DNA of 33,399 nt, taken from NCBI GenBank assembly GCA_017447775.1, contig JAFSMU010000014.1, positions 69,718-103,116 of the forward strand, read 5' to 3'. Each line of letters starts with the position of its first letter. Position 1 is the stretch's first letter. The stretch comes from Clostridia bacterium. Lineage in GTDB: Bacteria > Bacillota > Clostridia > Oscillospirales > CAG-272. The translations under genes and the position numbers were made by a program. Positions 1-11,327 of this stretch are shown one piece after another. The notes below the pieces were generated by a model. The model had not been told where the DNA came from and did no database searches. It saw only the letters and a list, made by a program, of their open reading frames with translations.

Positions 1-6
1 TAAAAT

Positions 7-1011
7 ATGAAACAATACAAAGTCGCCGTTCTCGGCGCAACGGGCGCCGTCGGGCGCGAAATGATAAAAATACTCGAGGAGCGCCGCTTTCCCGTCGGGG
101 AGCTTAAATTGCTTTCGTCAGAGCGGAGCGCGGGCAAAAAAATCTGCTTTTACGGAGAGGATATCCCTGTCGCCGCGGCTGAGCCGTCGTCATTTTCGGG
201 GTGTGATATCGTGCTTGGCGCGTCGCCGAATAAGATCGCCGTCAGGTTTATGCAAAATATAGTTGACGCGGGCGCTGTTTTTATCGACAATTCAAGCGCG
301 TTCAGGCTGCACGACGACGTGCCGCTCGTCGTGCCCGAAATAAACCCCGGCGACATAAAAAAACATCGCGGCGTTATATCAAATCCCAATTGCGCGACTA
401 TAATCGCGCTCGTCGCTGTGAATCCGATAAACAAGCTGTCAAAAATAACGAAAATGACCGTTTCCACATATCAGGCGGTTTCGGGAGCGGGAGCTGGCGG
501 TCCGGTGGAGCTTTTCGATCAGATCAGGGCTGTTTTTGACGGCAAAAGAGTTGAAAAAAACGTATTTCCGCGTCAAATAGCATACAATCTTATCCCCAAG
601 ATCGGCGATTTCTGCGAAAACGGATACACAACCGAAGAGATGAAAATGCAAAACGAAGGAAGAAAGATACTTCATCTGCCGTCGCTTAAAGTGAGCTGTA
701 CCTGTGTTCGCGTTCCGGTCGTGCGCTGTCACTCGGAGGCGATATCCGTAACGACGGAGCGCCGTATTTTGCCCGAGGAGGCACGGCGCGAAATTATTTC
801 AGCCGAAGGATGCAGACTTTCAGACAACACGGCGGAAAACATATACCCGACGCCGCTTGACGCGTCGGGTGGCGACACGGTGCTTGTCGGCAGGGTGAGG
901 GAGGATATGGCAAATGAAAATACGCTCTCGCTTTGGTGCGTTGGCGATCAGATAAGAAAAGGAGCGGCCGCAAATGCCGTTCAGATCGCCGAAAAACTGA
1001 TCGCTTTGTAA
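7..1011 (+). CDS. asd: Aspartate-semialdehyde dehydrogenase
   Basis: A 334-aa cytoplasmic enzyme that reduces L-aspartyl-4-phosphate with NADPH to aspartate semialdehyde, the branch point to lysine/diaminopimelate, threonine and methionine. Seen: an N-terminal nucleotide-binding loop GATGAVGRE (residues 10-18), the catalytic-cysteine motif SNPNCAT with Cys129, the substrate-side segment YQAVSGAGAGG, and a later RCHSEA segment that should carry the active-site His. The length matches the bacterial family. The gene starts 6 bases from the left edge, so its ribosome binding site and promoter lie outside. It is followed by its own terminator and is probably not co-transcribed with dnaA. Its position directly upstream of dnaA differs from the common rpmH-dnaA arrangement. 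Confidence 0.96.
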   Translation: MKQYKVAVLGATGAVGREMIKILEERRFPVGELKLLSSERSAGKKICFYGEDIPVAAAEPSSFSGCDIVLGASPNKIAVRFMQNIVDAGAVFIDNSSAFRLHDDVPLVVPEINPGDIKKHRGVISNPNCATIIALVAVNPINKLSKITKMTVSTYQAVSGAGAGGPVELFDQIRAVFDGKRVEKNVFPRQIAYNLIPKIGDFCENGYTTEEMKMQNEGRKILHLPSLKVSCTCVRVPVVRCHSEAISVTTERRILPEEARREIISAEGCRLSDNTAENIYPTPLDASGGDTVLVGRVREDMANENTLSLWCVGDQIRKGAAANAVQIAEKLIAL

Positions 1012-1028
1012 ATAATTCAATAGCTTTG

Positions 1029-1068
1029 CGTGCTTTTCTTTTCAAAAAAAGAGAAAAGCACGTTTTTT
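1029..1068 (+). terminator. Rho-independent terminator of asd
   Basis: An 11-bp perfect stem (CGTGCTTTTCT at 1029-1039 pairing with 1052-1062) is followed immediately by six T residues. It lies 17 bases after the asd stop and separates asd from the dnaA promoter. Confidence 0.88.
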
Positions 1069-1074
1069 GCGATT

Positions 1075-1083
1075 TTTTCCACA
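1075..1083 (+). other. DnaA-box-like site upstream of dnaA
   Basis: TTTTCCACA differs from the consensus TTATCCACA only at position 3. The same variant occurs three times in the dnaA-dnaN gap. Lying about 30 bases upstream of the dnaA -35 element, it could serve dnaA autoregulation or an upstream origin subregion. Binding is inferred. Confidence 0.55.
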
Positions 1084-1111
1084 TTATATATTGAAAATTT
1101 ATTATAATCTA

Positions 1112-1140
1112 TTGAAAAAGTTAATTAGTTATGATATAAT
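1112..1140 (+). promoter_or_regulatory. dnaA promoter (sigma-A type)
   Basis: TTGAAA (1112-1117), a 17-bp spacer and a perfect TATAAT (1135-1140) with an extended -10 TG at 1132-1133. It lies 63 bases upstream of the dnaA start. In the leader, CCTTTC (1171-1176) can pair with GAAAGG (1188-1193), which overlaps the ribosome binding site, so a weak hairpin could partly mask it. Confidence 0.82.
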
Positions 1141-1203
1141 TTATATAATACTATAATTACGGCATTATGCCCTTTCCCGAAAAAGACGAAAGGAATGTAA
1201 AAA

Positions 1204-2583
1204 ATGTACAGAGATATCTGGGAGCTTGTTCTTGTAGAGCTTGAAAAAAAGTATTCGGAGCCGCTGATGGACCTGTGGTTCCGCAATCTTGAACTTGTTC
1301 ATATAGACGACAAATATGCCTTCATTTTGACGGGCGACGAAAGCTATATCGTCAATCTTCTCAATTCAAAATATGCGGAAACGATAGCGCAGGCGCTCAA
1401 AGAGGTAACCGGTTTTCTCGTCAAGGTAAAAATCTTTTCAAGCAAGACTTTTACCCTTGAGGACGCCATTCTTTCAATGGAGTCGCCGGAGCCTGCCGAA
1501 AAGACTCCCGCGGAAGTAATAACAGAGGATATCGGCTCTTACAAACCGAAAAACCAGACTTTCGGAATAACGGACGCCGACAAGGACTTCACTTTTGAAA
1601 ATTTTGTCGTCGGTTCGTCAAATAAATTCGCCCACGCCGTTTCGCTCGCTGCGGCAAATATGCCTGCCGACGCGTACAACCCGCTTTTTATTTACGGTCA
1701 GTCCGGAATCGGCAAAACGCACCTTATGAAAGCGATAGCAAACAAGGTAAAGGACGAGCATCCGGACTTTAAGATAATTTTCGTCAAGGGCGACGATTTT
1801 ACAAACGAAATGATAGACGCTCTCGCAAAGCATAACATGACGGCTTTCAAAGGTAAATACAGAAACGCCGATATGTTCCTTGTAGACGACGTGCAGTTCA
1901 TCGCGGGCAAGGCGTCGATACAAGAGGAGTTCTTCCATACGTTCAACACGCTCTTTGAAGATCACAAGCAGATCGTTTTAACATCTGACCGCCACCCCAG
2001 CGAAATTCAAAAACTCGAAGAAAGAATACGCACGCGTTTTGAGGGCGGCATGATAGCCGATATACAGTCGCCCGATACGGAACTTAGAATAGCCATAGCC
2101 AAGAAAAAAGCCGAAATGATGAAAGTAGACCTTTCAAACGAGGTGCTGACATTCATCGGTGAAAACGTAAAATCGAGCATCCGTCAGATCGAGGGCGTTA
2201 TAAAGAAGCTCGGCGCTTACAGCTACATCACTCAGACGCCGATAACGCTTGACATCGCGAAAAATCAACTCTCAACGGTGATTTCCGTGGCCTCCTCGCC
2301 GACGGAAAAGGCGGAAAAGATAATCGAGAGCGTTTCAAAGATATACGACGTGCCCGTTGAGGACATCAAGAGTAAAAAGAGATCGAAGGAAATTTCAAAT
2401 GCGCGCCACGTTGCCGTTTACGTCATAAGAAAAATAACGCAAATGACCGTTGTCGATATCGGAAAGATATTCAACCGCGATTATACGACGATCCTTGCGT
2501 CGATCGACGTAATCACAAGCGGCATCGTTTCAAATCCCGACCTTGAAAGAACGGTAAACGGACTTATAAAAGATTTTTCGTGA
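1204..2583 (+). CDS. dnaA: Chromosomal replication initiator protein DnaA
   Basis: A 459-aa AAA+ ATPase that binds DnaA boxes, melts oriC and recruits the helicase. Domains: the N-terminal interaction domain (about 1-85), a short linker, the AAA+ core (about 125-340) with Walker A GQSGIGKT (165-172) and Walker B MFLVDDVQF (224-232), and the C-terminal helix-turn-helix (about 365-459). The signature region reads ISNARHVAVYVIRK, then FNRDYTTI. Most DnaA proteins have FGGRDHTT there, so this one lacks a residue in the turn and has Tyr427 where the base-contacting His is usual. The Arg equivalent to E. coli R399 (in KKRS) is kept. The ribosome binding site AAAGGA (1189-1194) supports this start. 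The gene is followed by the origin. Confidence 0.98.
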   Translation: MYRDIWELVLVELEKKYSEPLMDLWFRNLELVHIDDKYAFILTGDESYIVNLLNSKYAETIAQALKEVTGFLVKVKIFSSKTFTLEDAILSMESPEPAEKTPAEVITEDIGSYKPKNQTFGITDADKDFTFENFVVGSSNKFAHAVSLAAANMPADAYNPLFIYGQSGIGKTHLMKAIANKVKDEHPDFKIIFVKGDDFTNEMIDALAKHNMTAFKGKYRNADMFLVDDVQFIAGKASIQEEFFHTFNTLFEDHKQIVLTSDRHPSEIQKLEERIRTRFEGGMIADIQSPDTELRIAIAKKKAEMMKVDLSNEVLTFIGENVKSSIRQIEGVIKKLGAYSYITQTPITLDIAKNQLSTVISVASSPTEKAEKIIESVSKIYDVPVEDIKSKKRSKEISNARHVAVYVIRKITQMTVVDIGKIFNRDYTTILASIDVITSGIVSNPDLERTVNGLIKDFS

Positions 2584-3104
2584 AATTGTTTATACAAATG
2601 TAAAATACCATTTTTTCACTCAAAACCGGTATTTGAAAATTTTTCCACATTGTGTGGAAAAGTATGTTAAAAACTTGCAGTTGCTACGTTTTTCCTTTGT
2701 GCAAAAATTTTACGGTTTTTTTCTGAAAAATTAAACGACTCCATTTTTTCGTTGATATCGCTTGATTTTGATTTTTTCAAGTTTTATACAAACCGATAAA
2801 ATCAAATTCCAATTTTTACATTTTTATCCATAATAAAATGCACGTTATCAACACCTTTATAAACAAGTTTTTCCTTTGAAGCCGAATTTTTCACAATTTG
2901 CGGTTTATGACAAAATTTTTTGAAACAATCAACATTCAATCAATAAAAAAACGTCATCGTTTTCAACAAAAATAAACAAAAAAATATAGACGAATACATA
3001 ATTTTCAGACTTTTCCACAAAATCCTCGAACACTAAAACTACTACTTCCTTATTTTTTATCAATTCAATTTAAGAAAGGCCGCCTACGGCGGAAAGGTAA
3101 CGAA
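2584..3104 (+). other. oriC: Replication origin (oriC) in the dnaA-dnaN gap
   Basis: A 521-bp, strongly AT-rich stretch with no credible gene, in the classic Gram-positive origin position. DnaA-box-like sites seen: TTTTCCACA at 2641-2649; its reverse complement TGTGGAAAA at 2653-2661, which forms an inverted pair 3 bases apart; TTATCCATA at 2824-2832; TTATCAACA at 2845-2853; and TTTTCCACA at 3011-3019. None is the perfect TTATCCACA. A run of GAT triplets around 2754-2775 and long A/T tracts at 2934-3000 could be unwinding or DnaA-trio elements. The origin role rests on synteny and these sites; the melting site is not resolved. Confidence 0.88.
3075..3098 (+). promoter_or_regulatory. Small hairpin in the dnaN leader
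   Basis: A CCGCC-TAC-GGCGG stem-loop (3080-3092) is flanked on both sides by AAAGG. The second copy (3094-3098) lies 6 bases before the dnaN ATG and is the likely ribosome binding site. The hairpin may stabilise the 5' end or tune initiation. No clear -35/-10 pair was found directly upstream of it. Confidence 0.4.
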
Positions 3105-4277
3105 ATGAAAGTAACATTCAACAGAGATGCGCTTCTTCTTGCGATCACACGTTCTCTCGGCTGCGTTTCAAACGACAAGACGATGGGAAGCATCGAGGGC
3201 ATTTATATCGGCACAAAAGACGACAACGAGTGCCTTATTTGCGCTTACGACTACGAAAAAGGACTTAAAACGTACATTTCCGCAGACGTTGAGGAAGGCG
3301 GAACAATGGTGATCAACGGAACAAAGCTTGCGTCTGTTGTAAAATTCATGCCCGCTGACATCACCATCGAAACGGGAGAGGGCGGAACGGCGACGATATA
3401 CAGCGGAAAATCGAAATTTCAGCTTTTCTATATTTCCGGTGAGTCTTTCCCGCCGATACCGGAGCTCAGCCCTGACAGATTTTTCTCTCTGCCGCAAAAT
3501 GCGCTCCGTAAACTCATAAATCAGACGTCGTTTGCAATTTCACACGACGAATCGCGTCCCGTGCTTACAGGGCTTTATTTTGAGGTCAAAGCGGGACACG
3601 TGCGCGCTGTTGCGTGCGACTCTTTCAGACTTGCTATCAGAGATATCGACATCGACACGAAACTTAACTCCACAAGCGGCGAGGATGAATTCAGATTTAT
3701 TCTTCCGCTGAAAACGATAAACGAGCTTGCAAGACTTATAGAGGACAAGGACGAGCCTGTAAACTTCTCGCTGACAAGAAAGAGAGTTCTTATTTCGATG
3801 AAAATGAAATACGGCGGCGAGGAGAGAGAAACGACGATGTTCTCCCGTCTTATCGACCAGATGTATCTCGAATATGAAAGATTTATCCCGAAAGAAAGCA
3901 AAACTTTCGTCAAAGTAGACCGCCGCGAGCTTTCCGACGCGCTTGAACGCGCCGCGCTCGTAACGGAAGACAGAATACAGGGGCAGGCAAAGAGCGTTGT
4001 AAAACTTTCGTTTGAAGATCAGATGCTCAACGTTTCCGCAATTTCGATAAACGGAAAAGTATTTGACGAAATATCGGTTGAAAAAGAGGGACAGGACATT
4101 CTTATCGGTTTTGACTGCAAAAAACTGCTTGATATTATGGGCTCGGCAGACGACGATACGCTCAAACTTTCGCTTACGTCGTCGCTTATGAGTATGGTAG
4201 TCGAGGGTGCGGACGAGGAAAAAAAGAACACATCGTTCCTTTATCTTGCGATCCCGATGAAAATGAGAGACGCTTGA
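3105..4277 (+). CDS. dnaN: DNA polymerase III sliding clamp, beta subunit
   Basis: A 390-aa protein that dimerises into the ring tethering the replicative polymerase and other repair factors to DNA. Its N terminus MKVTFNRDALLLAI and the three successive clamp-type domains (about 1-125, 126-255 and 256-390) match the family, as does the length. Recognisable segments include ISHDESRPVLTGLYFE at the start of domain 2 and DGxRLA-like ACDSFRLAIRD. The C terminus ends IPMKMRDA, where many clamps end in a hydrophobic-pocket MPMRL motif. Arg codons are often AGA, unlike the neighbours, suggesting high expression. Its stop overlaps the recF start. Confidence 0.97.
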   Translation: MKVTFNRDALLLAITRSLGCVSNDKTMGSIEGIYIGTKDDNECLICAYDYEKGLKTYISADVEEGGTMVINGTKLASVVKFMPADITIETGEGGTATIYSGKSKFQLFYISGESFPPIPELSPDRFFSLPQNALRKLINQTSFAISHDESRPVLTGLYFEVKAGHVRAVACDSFRLAIRDIDIDTKLNSTSGEDEFRFILPLKTINELARLIEDKDEPVNFSLTRKRVLISMKMKYGGEERETTMFSRLIDQMYLEYERFIPKESKTFVKVDRRELSDALERAALVTEDRIQGQAKSVVKLSFEDQMLNVSAISINGKVFDEISVEKEGQDILIGFDCKKLLDIMGSADDDTLKLSLTSSLMSMVVEGADEEKKNTSFLYLAIPMKMRDA

Positions 4278-5389
4278 TGGAAATAAAAAGCGCATCGTTT
4301 GAAAATTTCAGAAACATAACGAGGTTTGACTTTGAGTTTGATCCGAGAATGAATATTATTTTCGGCAAAAACGCGCAAGGAAAAACAAACGTTATCGAGG
4401 GTATATATCTGTTTGCGGGCGGCAAGAGCTTTCGCCACGCAAAAGACGCCGATATGAAAAAATTCGGCGAGGAATACACCAAAATTTCAGTAAATTTCTC
4501 AACGTCGGAGCGGAACTACGATATGGCGATAAATCTTCGCCCGCTCGGCAGGCGCGAGCTTTTAAGAAACGGCGCAAAAGTGAAAAAACTGTCGGATTTT
4601 GTCGGAACGTTCCGCGCGGTGCTGTTTTGCCCGTCGCATCTTTCGATAGTTCAGGCAGAACCGTCGACAAGGCGCTCTTTCATCGACGGCGCTATTTCAC
4701 AATTCAAGCCGAGGTATCTTTCGTCACTTATCGAATACGGAAAAGTGCTTGAACAGAGAAATGCGCTGCTCAGGTCTTACGAGGACAAACCTGAAGGATT
4801 TGACCTTATGTATGAGGTGCTGTCCGAAAAAATTGCCGTTTTAGGCGGATATATAACGGCGGTAAGAAATGAATATCTTTTCAGAGTATTTTCTCACGTT
4901 GACGCGCTGATCTCAGACATGAGCCACGGAGGCGAGAGCGTCGGGTACGAGTACGTAACGTCTATTTCGGGTGAGGGAGAGTTATCCGACGAAAAAACAA
5001 ACGCCGAGCTTTACAGAAAAAAAATATCGCGCATGGCTGAAAAGGAGAAAATAGTCGGCACATCTCTTGTCGGCGCGCACAGGGACGATTTTTTGATAAA
5101 ATTATCAGACAAAGAAGCAAAGATATTCGCGTCACAGGGGCAGCAGCGAAGCATCGCGCTTGCGATGAAACTTGCCGAGGGCGAAATATCGCGCGAGGAG
5201 TGCGGCGAATATCCCGTATTTTTGCTTGACGACGTGTTATCCGAGCTTGACAGGGACAGAAAAAACTACGTGCTCTCTCAGCTTTTCGGGCGGCAGGTCA
5301 TCATTACGTCGTGCGACGAAAACGATTTTTCAGACATTGACGGCGGCAAAAAGATATTTGTCGATGGCGGCGTTTACAAATACGTGTGA
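4277..5389 (+). CDS. recF: DNA replication/repair ATPase RecF
   Basis: A 370-aa SMC-like ATPase of the RecFOR pathway, which helps load RecA onto gapped DNA. Walker A GKNAQGKTN lies near residues 33-41. A signature-like segment FASQGQQRSIALAMKLAE and Walker B VFLLDDVLSELD occur near the C terminus. The ATG at 4277 overlaps the dnaN stop (TGATG), giving translational coupling; a TTG at 4274 would add one residue. The rlbA/yaaA gene that normally sits between dnaN and recF in Bacillus is absent here. Confidence 0.96.
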   Translation: MEIKSASFENFRNITRFDFEFDPRMNIIFGKNAQGKTNVIEGIYLFAGGKSFRHAKDADMKKFGEEYTKISVNFSTSERNYDMAINLRPLGRRELLRNGAKVKKLSDFVGTFRAVLFCPSHLSIVQAEPSTRRSFIDGAISQFKPRYLSSLIEYGKVLEQRNALLRSYEDKPEGFDLMYEVLSEKIAVLGGYITAVRNEYLFRVFSHVDALISDMSHGGESVGYEYVTSISGEGELSDEKTNAELYRKKISRMAEKEKIVGTSLVGAHRDDFLIKLSDKEAKIFASQGQQRSIALAMKLAEGEISREECGEYPVFLLDDVLSELDRDRKNYVLSQLFGRQVIITSCDENDFSDIDGGKKIFVDGGVYKYV

Positions 5390-5398
5390 GGTTCCGTT

Positions 5399-7614
<2,216 letters not shown>

Positions 7615-7627
7615 GGAGGGAAACAAA

Positions 7628-10150
7628 ATGGCACAAAAAAGAAGAGACTACAAGCCTGAGGATATATTGTTTCCCGATCAGGTGATCGAACAATCCGAGC
7701 TTGTCGGCGAAATGCAGAAAAGCTATATCGAATACGCGATGTCAGTCATCGTCGGGCGCGCTCTGCCCGACGTGCGCGACGGTCTGAAACCGGTTCACCG
7801 CCGCATCCTTTACGCTATGTACGAGGACGGGCTGACGTCAGACAAGCCGTTCAAAAAATCGGCGACGTGCGTCGGCGACGTGCTGGGCCGTTATCACCCG
7901 CACGGCGACGCATCGGTATATGACGCAATGGTCAGACTGGCGCAGGATTTTTCAATGCGCTATATGCTCGTTGACGGACACGGCAACTTCGGTTCCGTCG
8001 ACGGCGACCCACCGGCAGCATACCGTTATACCGAGGCGAGAATGTCGAAGATCGCCAACGAAATGCTCCGCGATATCGACAAAGATACGGTCGACTGGGA
8101 CCCCAACTTCGACGAGTCCCGCAAGGAGCCGCGCGTCCTTCCGTCGCGCTTCCCGAACCTGCTTGTAAACGGTTCAAGCGGTATCGCCGTCGGTATGGCG
8201 ACAAACATCCCGCCGCACAATCTCGGCGAGGTGATCGACGCTTGCATCTGCGTGCTCGACAACCCCGATGCTACGCTTGACGACCTTATGCAGTACATTA
8301 AAGGCCCGGATTTCCCGACGAGGGGCATCATTATGGGGCGCTCCGGCATCCGTCAGGCATACTCGACGGGACGCGGCCGCATCGTTGTTCGCGCGCGCAC
8401 AGAATTTGAAGAAACGCGCGACCACAGAAACCGCATTATCGTAACGGAGCTTCCGTATCAGGTAAACAAGCGCCAGCTCGTAAAAAATATTGCCGATCAA
8501 GTCAAGGAGAAGCGTCTTGAAGGCATATCCGATCTGCGCGAGGAAAGCGACCGCAACGGTATGCGTATCGTCATCGAGCTTAAAAAGGACGCAAACCCGC
8601 AGGTAGTGCTCAATCACCTGTTTGCACAGACGGCGATGCAGTCGAGTTTTTCGGTCATAATGCTTGCGCTTGTCGACAATCAGCGCCAGCCGAAGATACT
8701 TTCACTGCGCCACATCATCGACGAATACTTAAAATTCCAGGAAGAACTCATAATCCGCCGCACAAAATACGACCTTCGCCGCGCGCTTGAACGCGCTCAC
8801 CTGCTCGAAGGACTTCTTATCGCGCAGGACAACATCGACGAGGTCATCCATATAATCCGCACCGCATACGACGATGCAAAGGAAAAACTTATGCAGCGCT
8901 TCGGTCTTGACGACGTGCAGACGCAGGCTATCCTCGATATGCGCCTGAAAGCGCTTCAAGGACTTGACCGCGAAAAGCTCAAAGGCGAGTACGACGAAAT
9001 AGAAAAACGCATCGAGTATTACCGCGAACTGCTTGCGTCCGATGAAATGCTGCGCGGTGTGCTTAAAGACGAGCTTGCGCAGATACGCGACAAGTACGGC
9101 GACGAGCGCCGAACCGAAATTCAGGACGTAGAGGAAGAGATCGACCTCGAGGACCTTATCGAAAAGCACGAATGCGTCATCACAATGACCGAAACGGGCT
9201 ATATCAAGCGCGTTCCCGCCGACGTTTACTCGGCGCAGAACCGCGGCGGACGCGGCATAATCGGTATGACAACAAAAGAAGAGGACGTCGTGCGCGACGT
9301 GCTTGTCGTCAATTCTCACTCGATCCTGCTCTTCTTTACGAATCTCGGCCGCGTTTACGCGAAAAAGGCGTACACCGTTCCGGAAGCGTCGAGAACGGCA
9401 AAAGGCACAAACGCCGTCAACTTGATCGAGCTTGGCGAGGGCGAAAAAGTTACGTCGATAATCTCCGTTCACGGCTTTGACGAGGACGAATACTTTGTAA
9501 TGGTAACGCGAAACGGCGTTATCAAGCGCGCAAGCGTCAAAGACTTTGAATACCAGCGCCGCGGCGGAAAGATAGCGATAAATCTCGACGAGGGCGATAT
9601 GCTTCTGTTCGTCCGCAAGACGACGGGTACCTCCGAGCTTGTTGTGGCAACTCACAACGGCCGCTGCGCACGCTTTGACGAGCGCGAGGCTCGCGTTATG
9701 GGCCGCACGGCACGCGGCGTGCGCGCAATCAAGCTAAAAGAAGACGACTACGTCATCGGATGCGAGATCGTCGACGATGAAAAGAAACTCATCACCGTCA
9801 CCGAAAAAGGCTACGGCAAGCGCTCGACGTTTGACTGCTTTATGGCTCACGCGCGCGGCACGTCAGGCATAATCTGCCACAAGATAACAGACAAAACCGG
9901 CGCGCTTGCGGGCATCGCCGCCGTCGACGATGACGACGATATCATGGTTATCACAAGCGAAGGCGTTATAATCCGCACGCCTGTATCGCAGATCAACGTA
10001 TTCGGCTCGAATACGTCCGGCGTTAAGGTCATGCGTATCGATGGCGACACGAAGATAATGAGATTTACTCCCGTTAAAGCGCGTTCAGACGAGGAACTTA
10101 ACGAAAACACGGAAGAACAGACGGAAACTACAACTGAAAATAACGAATAA
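7628..10150 (+). CDS. gyrA: DNA gyrase subunit A
   Basis: An 840-aa breakage-reunion subunit of gyrase. The N-terminal cleavage domain contains [20 protein letters not shown], the quinolone-region motif [17 protein letters not shown], and [10 protein letters not shown] with catalytic Tyr134. A tower and coiled coil follow, then six beta-pinwheel repeats (about residues 500-805) with a GyrA-box-like QRRGGKI stretch. An acidic, Glu/Thr-rich tail ends the protein. The start at 7628 was chosen over an in-frame ATG at 7604 because AAGGAGGG (7613-7620) sits just upstream of it. Residue 95, the serine contacted by quinolones in many bacteria, is Ala. Confidence 0.98.
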   Translation: MAQKRRDYKPEDILFPDQVIEQSELVGEMQKSYIEYAMSVIVGRALPDVRDGLKPVHRRILYAMYEDGLTSDKPFKKSATCVGDVLGRYHPHGDASVYDAMVRLAQDFSMRYMLVDGHGNFGSVDGDPPAAYRYTEARMSKIANEMLRDIDKDTVDWDPNFDESRKEPRVLPSRFPNLLVNGSSGIAVGMATNIPPHNLGEVIDACICVLDNPDATLDDLMQYIKGPDFPTRGIIMGRSGIRQAYSTGRGRIVVRARTEFEETRDHRNRIIVTELPYQVNKRQLVKNIADQVKEKRLEGISDLREESDRNGMRIVIELKKDANPQVVLNHLFAQTAMQSSFSVIMLALVDNQRQPKILSLRHIIDEYLKFQEELIIRRTKYDLRRALERAHLLEGLLIAQDNIDEVIHIIRTAYDDAKEKLMQRFGLDDVQTQAILDMRLKALQGLDREKLKGEYDEIEKRIEYYRELLASDEMLRGVLKDELAQIRDKYGDERRTEIQDVEEEIDLEDLIEKHECVITMTETGYIKRVPADVYSAQNRGGRGIIGMTTKEEDVVRDVLVVNSHSILLFFTNLGRVYAKKAYTVPEASRTAKGTNAVNLIELGEGEKVTSIISVHGFDEDEYFVMVTRNGVIKRASVKDFEYQRRGGKIAINLDEGDMLLFVRKTTGTSELVVATHNGRCARFDEREARVMGRTARGVRAIKLKEDDYVIGCEIVDDEKKLITVTEKGYGKRSTFDCFMAHARGTSGIICHKITDKTGALAGIAAVDDDDDIMVITSEGVIIRTPVSQINVFGSNTSGVKVMRIDGDTKIMRFTPVKARSDEELNENTEEQTETTTENNE

Positions 10151-10168
10151 AAGAAAGGGATCTGCCAG

Positions 10169-11317
10169 ATGAAAACAACCAAAAAGAAAACAGACGAATC
10201 GCCGGTAAGCTCCGAGGAAAAAAGAGCGGCGCTGGCGGCGGCTCTCGGTAAAATCGAAAAGGATTTCGGCAAAGGAACGATCATGCGCCTCGGCGCAAAC
10301 GCGAAAATGAACGTTGAGGCGATCCCTACAGGCTCGCTGACGCTTGACCTTGCTCTGGGCATCGGAGGCGTTCCGCGCGGCAGGATCGTTGAAATATACG
10401 GGCCGGAGTCGTCCGGTAAGACGACAGTCGCGCTTCATATCGTTTCCGAAGTGCAGAAAAAAGGCGGCACTGCCGCGTTTATCGACGCCGAACACGCGCT
10501 TGACCCCGTTTATGCAAAGGCGCTCGGCGTAAACATCGACGATCTTCTCATTTCCCAGCCGGACAGCGGCGAGCAGGCGCTTGACGTTACGGAAATGCTC
10601 GTCCGCTCGGGCGCGATCGACGTTGTTGTAGTCGACAGCGTGGCGGCGCTTGTTCCGCAGGCGGAGATCGACGACGTTATGGGCGCAAACCAGGTCGGTA
10701 CGCACGCGCGTATGATGTCAAAAGCGATGAGAAAGCTTTCCGGCGTCATTTCAAAGACGAACTGCGTCGCGATATTCATAAACCAGCTCCGCAAAAAGAT
10801 CGGCGTTATGTACGGCAATCCCGAAACGACGACAGGCGGCGAAGCGCTGAAATTCTACGCGTCCGTAAGACTTGACGTAAGAAAGACGGAGTCGCTGAAA
10901 AAAGGCACCGATGTTTACGGCAATATGGTAAAGGTCAAAGTCGTGAAAAACAAAGTCGCACCGCCGTTTAAGGTCGCGGAATTTGAAATTATCTACGGCA
11001 AGGGCATTTCAAAGGCGGGCGAGATACTTGAACTCGGACAAAGCCTTGATCTTATAAAGAAGAGCGGATCGTTCTTCTACTATAACGGCGAGAAGATCGC
11101 GCAAGGCAAAGACGCGGCGCGCGAATATCTTGAAAAGAATCCCGCGGTCGCCGAGGATATTGAGGCAAAAATCCGCGCCCAGGCTGAAAAAGTTGAGATC
11201 GTGCCCGAGGAAACGTATTCTCTTGAAGAGGATGGCGAAGATCCCGCGGGAGATAACGTCAAACTCGACGACGACGATTTTGACATCCGCGTTCTGAGCG
11301 TCGATGCCGACGAATAA
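10169..11317 (+). CDS. recA: Recombinase RecA
   Basis: A 382-aa recombinase that forms ATP-dependent filaments on single-stranded DNA for strand exchange and SOS signalling. Seen: Walker [10 protein letters not shown] (78-86), a Walker B-like [12 protein letters not shown], the L1/L2 region with [10 protein letters not shown] and [21 protein letters not shown], and an Asp/Glu-rich C terminus. No intein interrupts it. It begins only 18 bases after gyrA with ribosome binding site AAAGGGA, leaving no room for a separate promoter or an inverted GAAC-N4-GTTC SOS box. It is therefore probably transcribed from the gyrase operon, unlike the self-regulated recA of most bacteria. Confidence 0.98.
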   Translation: MKTTKKKTDESPVSSEEKRAALAAALGKIEKDFGKGTIMRLGANAKMNVEAIPTGSLTLDLALGIGGVPRGRIVEIYGPESSGKTTVALHIVSEVQKKGGTAAFIDAEHALDPVYAKALGVNIDDLLISQPDSGEQALDVTEMLVRSGAIDVVVVDSVAALVPQAEIDDVMGANQVGTHARMMSKAMRKLSGVISKTNCVAIFINQLRKKIGVMYGNPETTTGGEALKFYASVRLDVRKTESLKKGTDVYGNMVKVKVVKNKVAPPFKVAEFEIIYGKGISKAGEILELGQSLDLIKKSGSFFYYNGEKIAQGKDAAREYLEKNPAVAEDIEAKIRAQAEKVEIVPEETYSLEEDGEDPAGDNVKLDDDDFDIRVLSVDADE

Positions 11318-11327
11318 TTGGAAAAAA

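Noticed and set aside
3540..4295. A 251-aa minus-strand open frame across dnaN
   Set aside because: It lies wholly opposite dnaN and has a Phe/Arg-rich shadow composition with no ribosome binding site.
8729..9655. A 308-aa open frame on the minus strand opposite gyrA
   Set aside because: It is the mirror of a strongly supported gyrA with high GC at codon ends; it shows no recognisable motif and low-complexity hydrophobic/basic content. It is a shadow frame.
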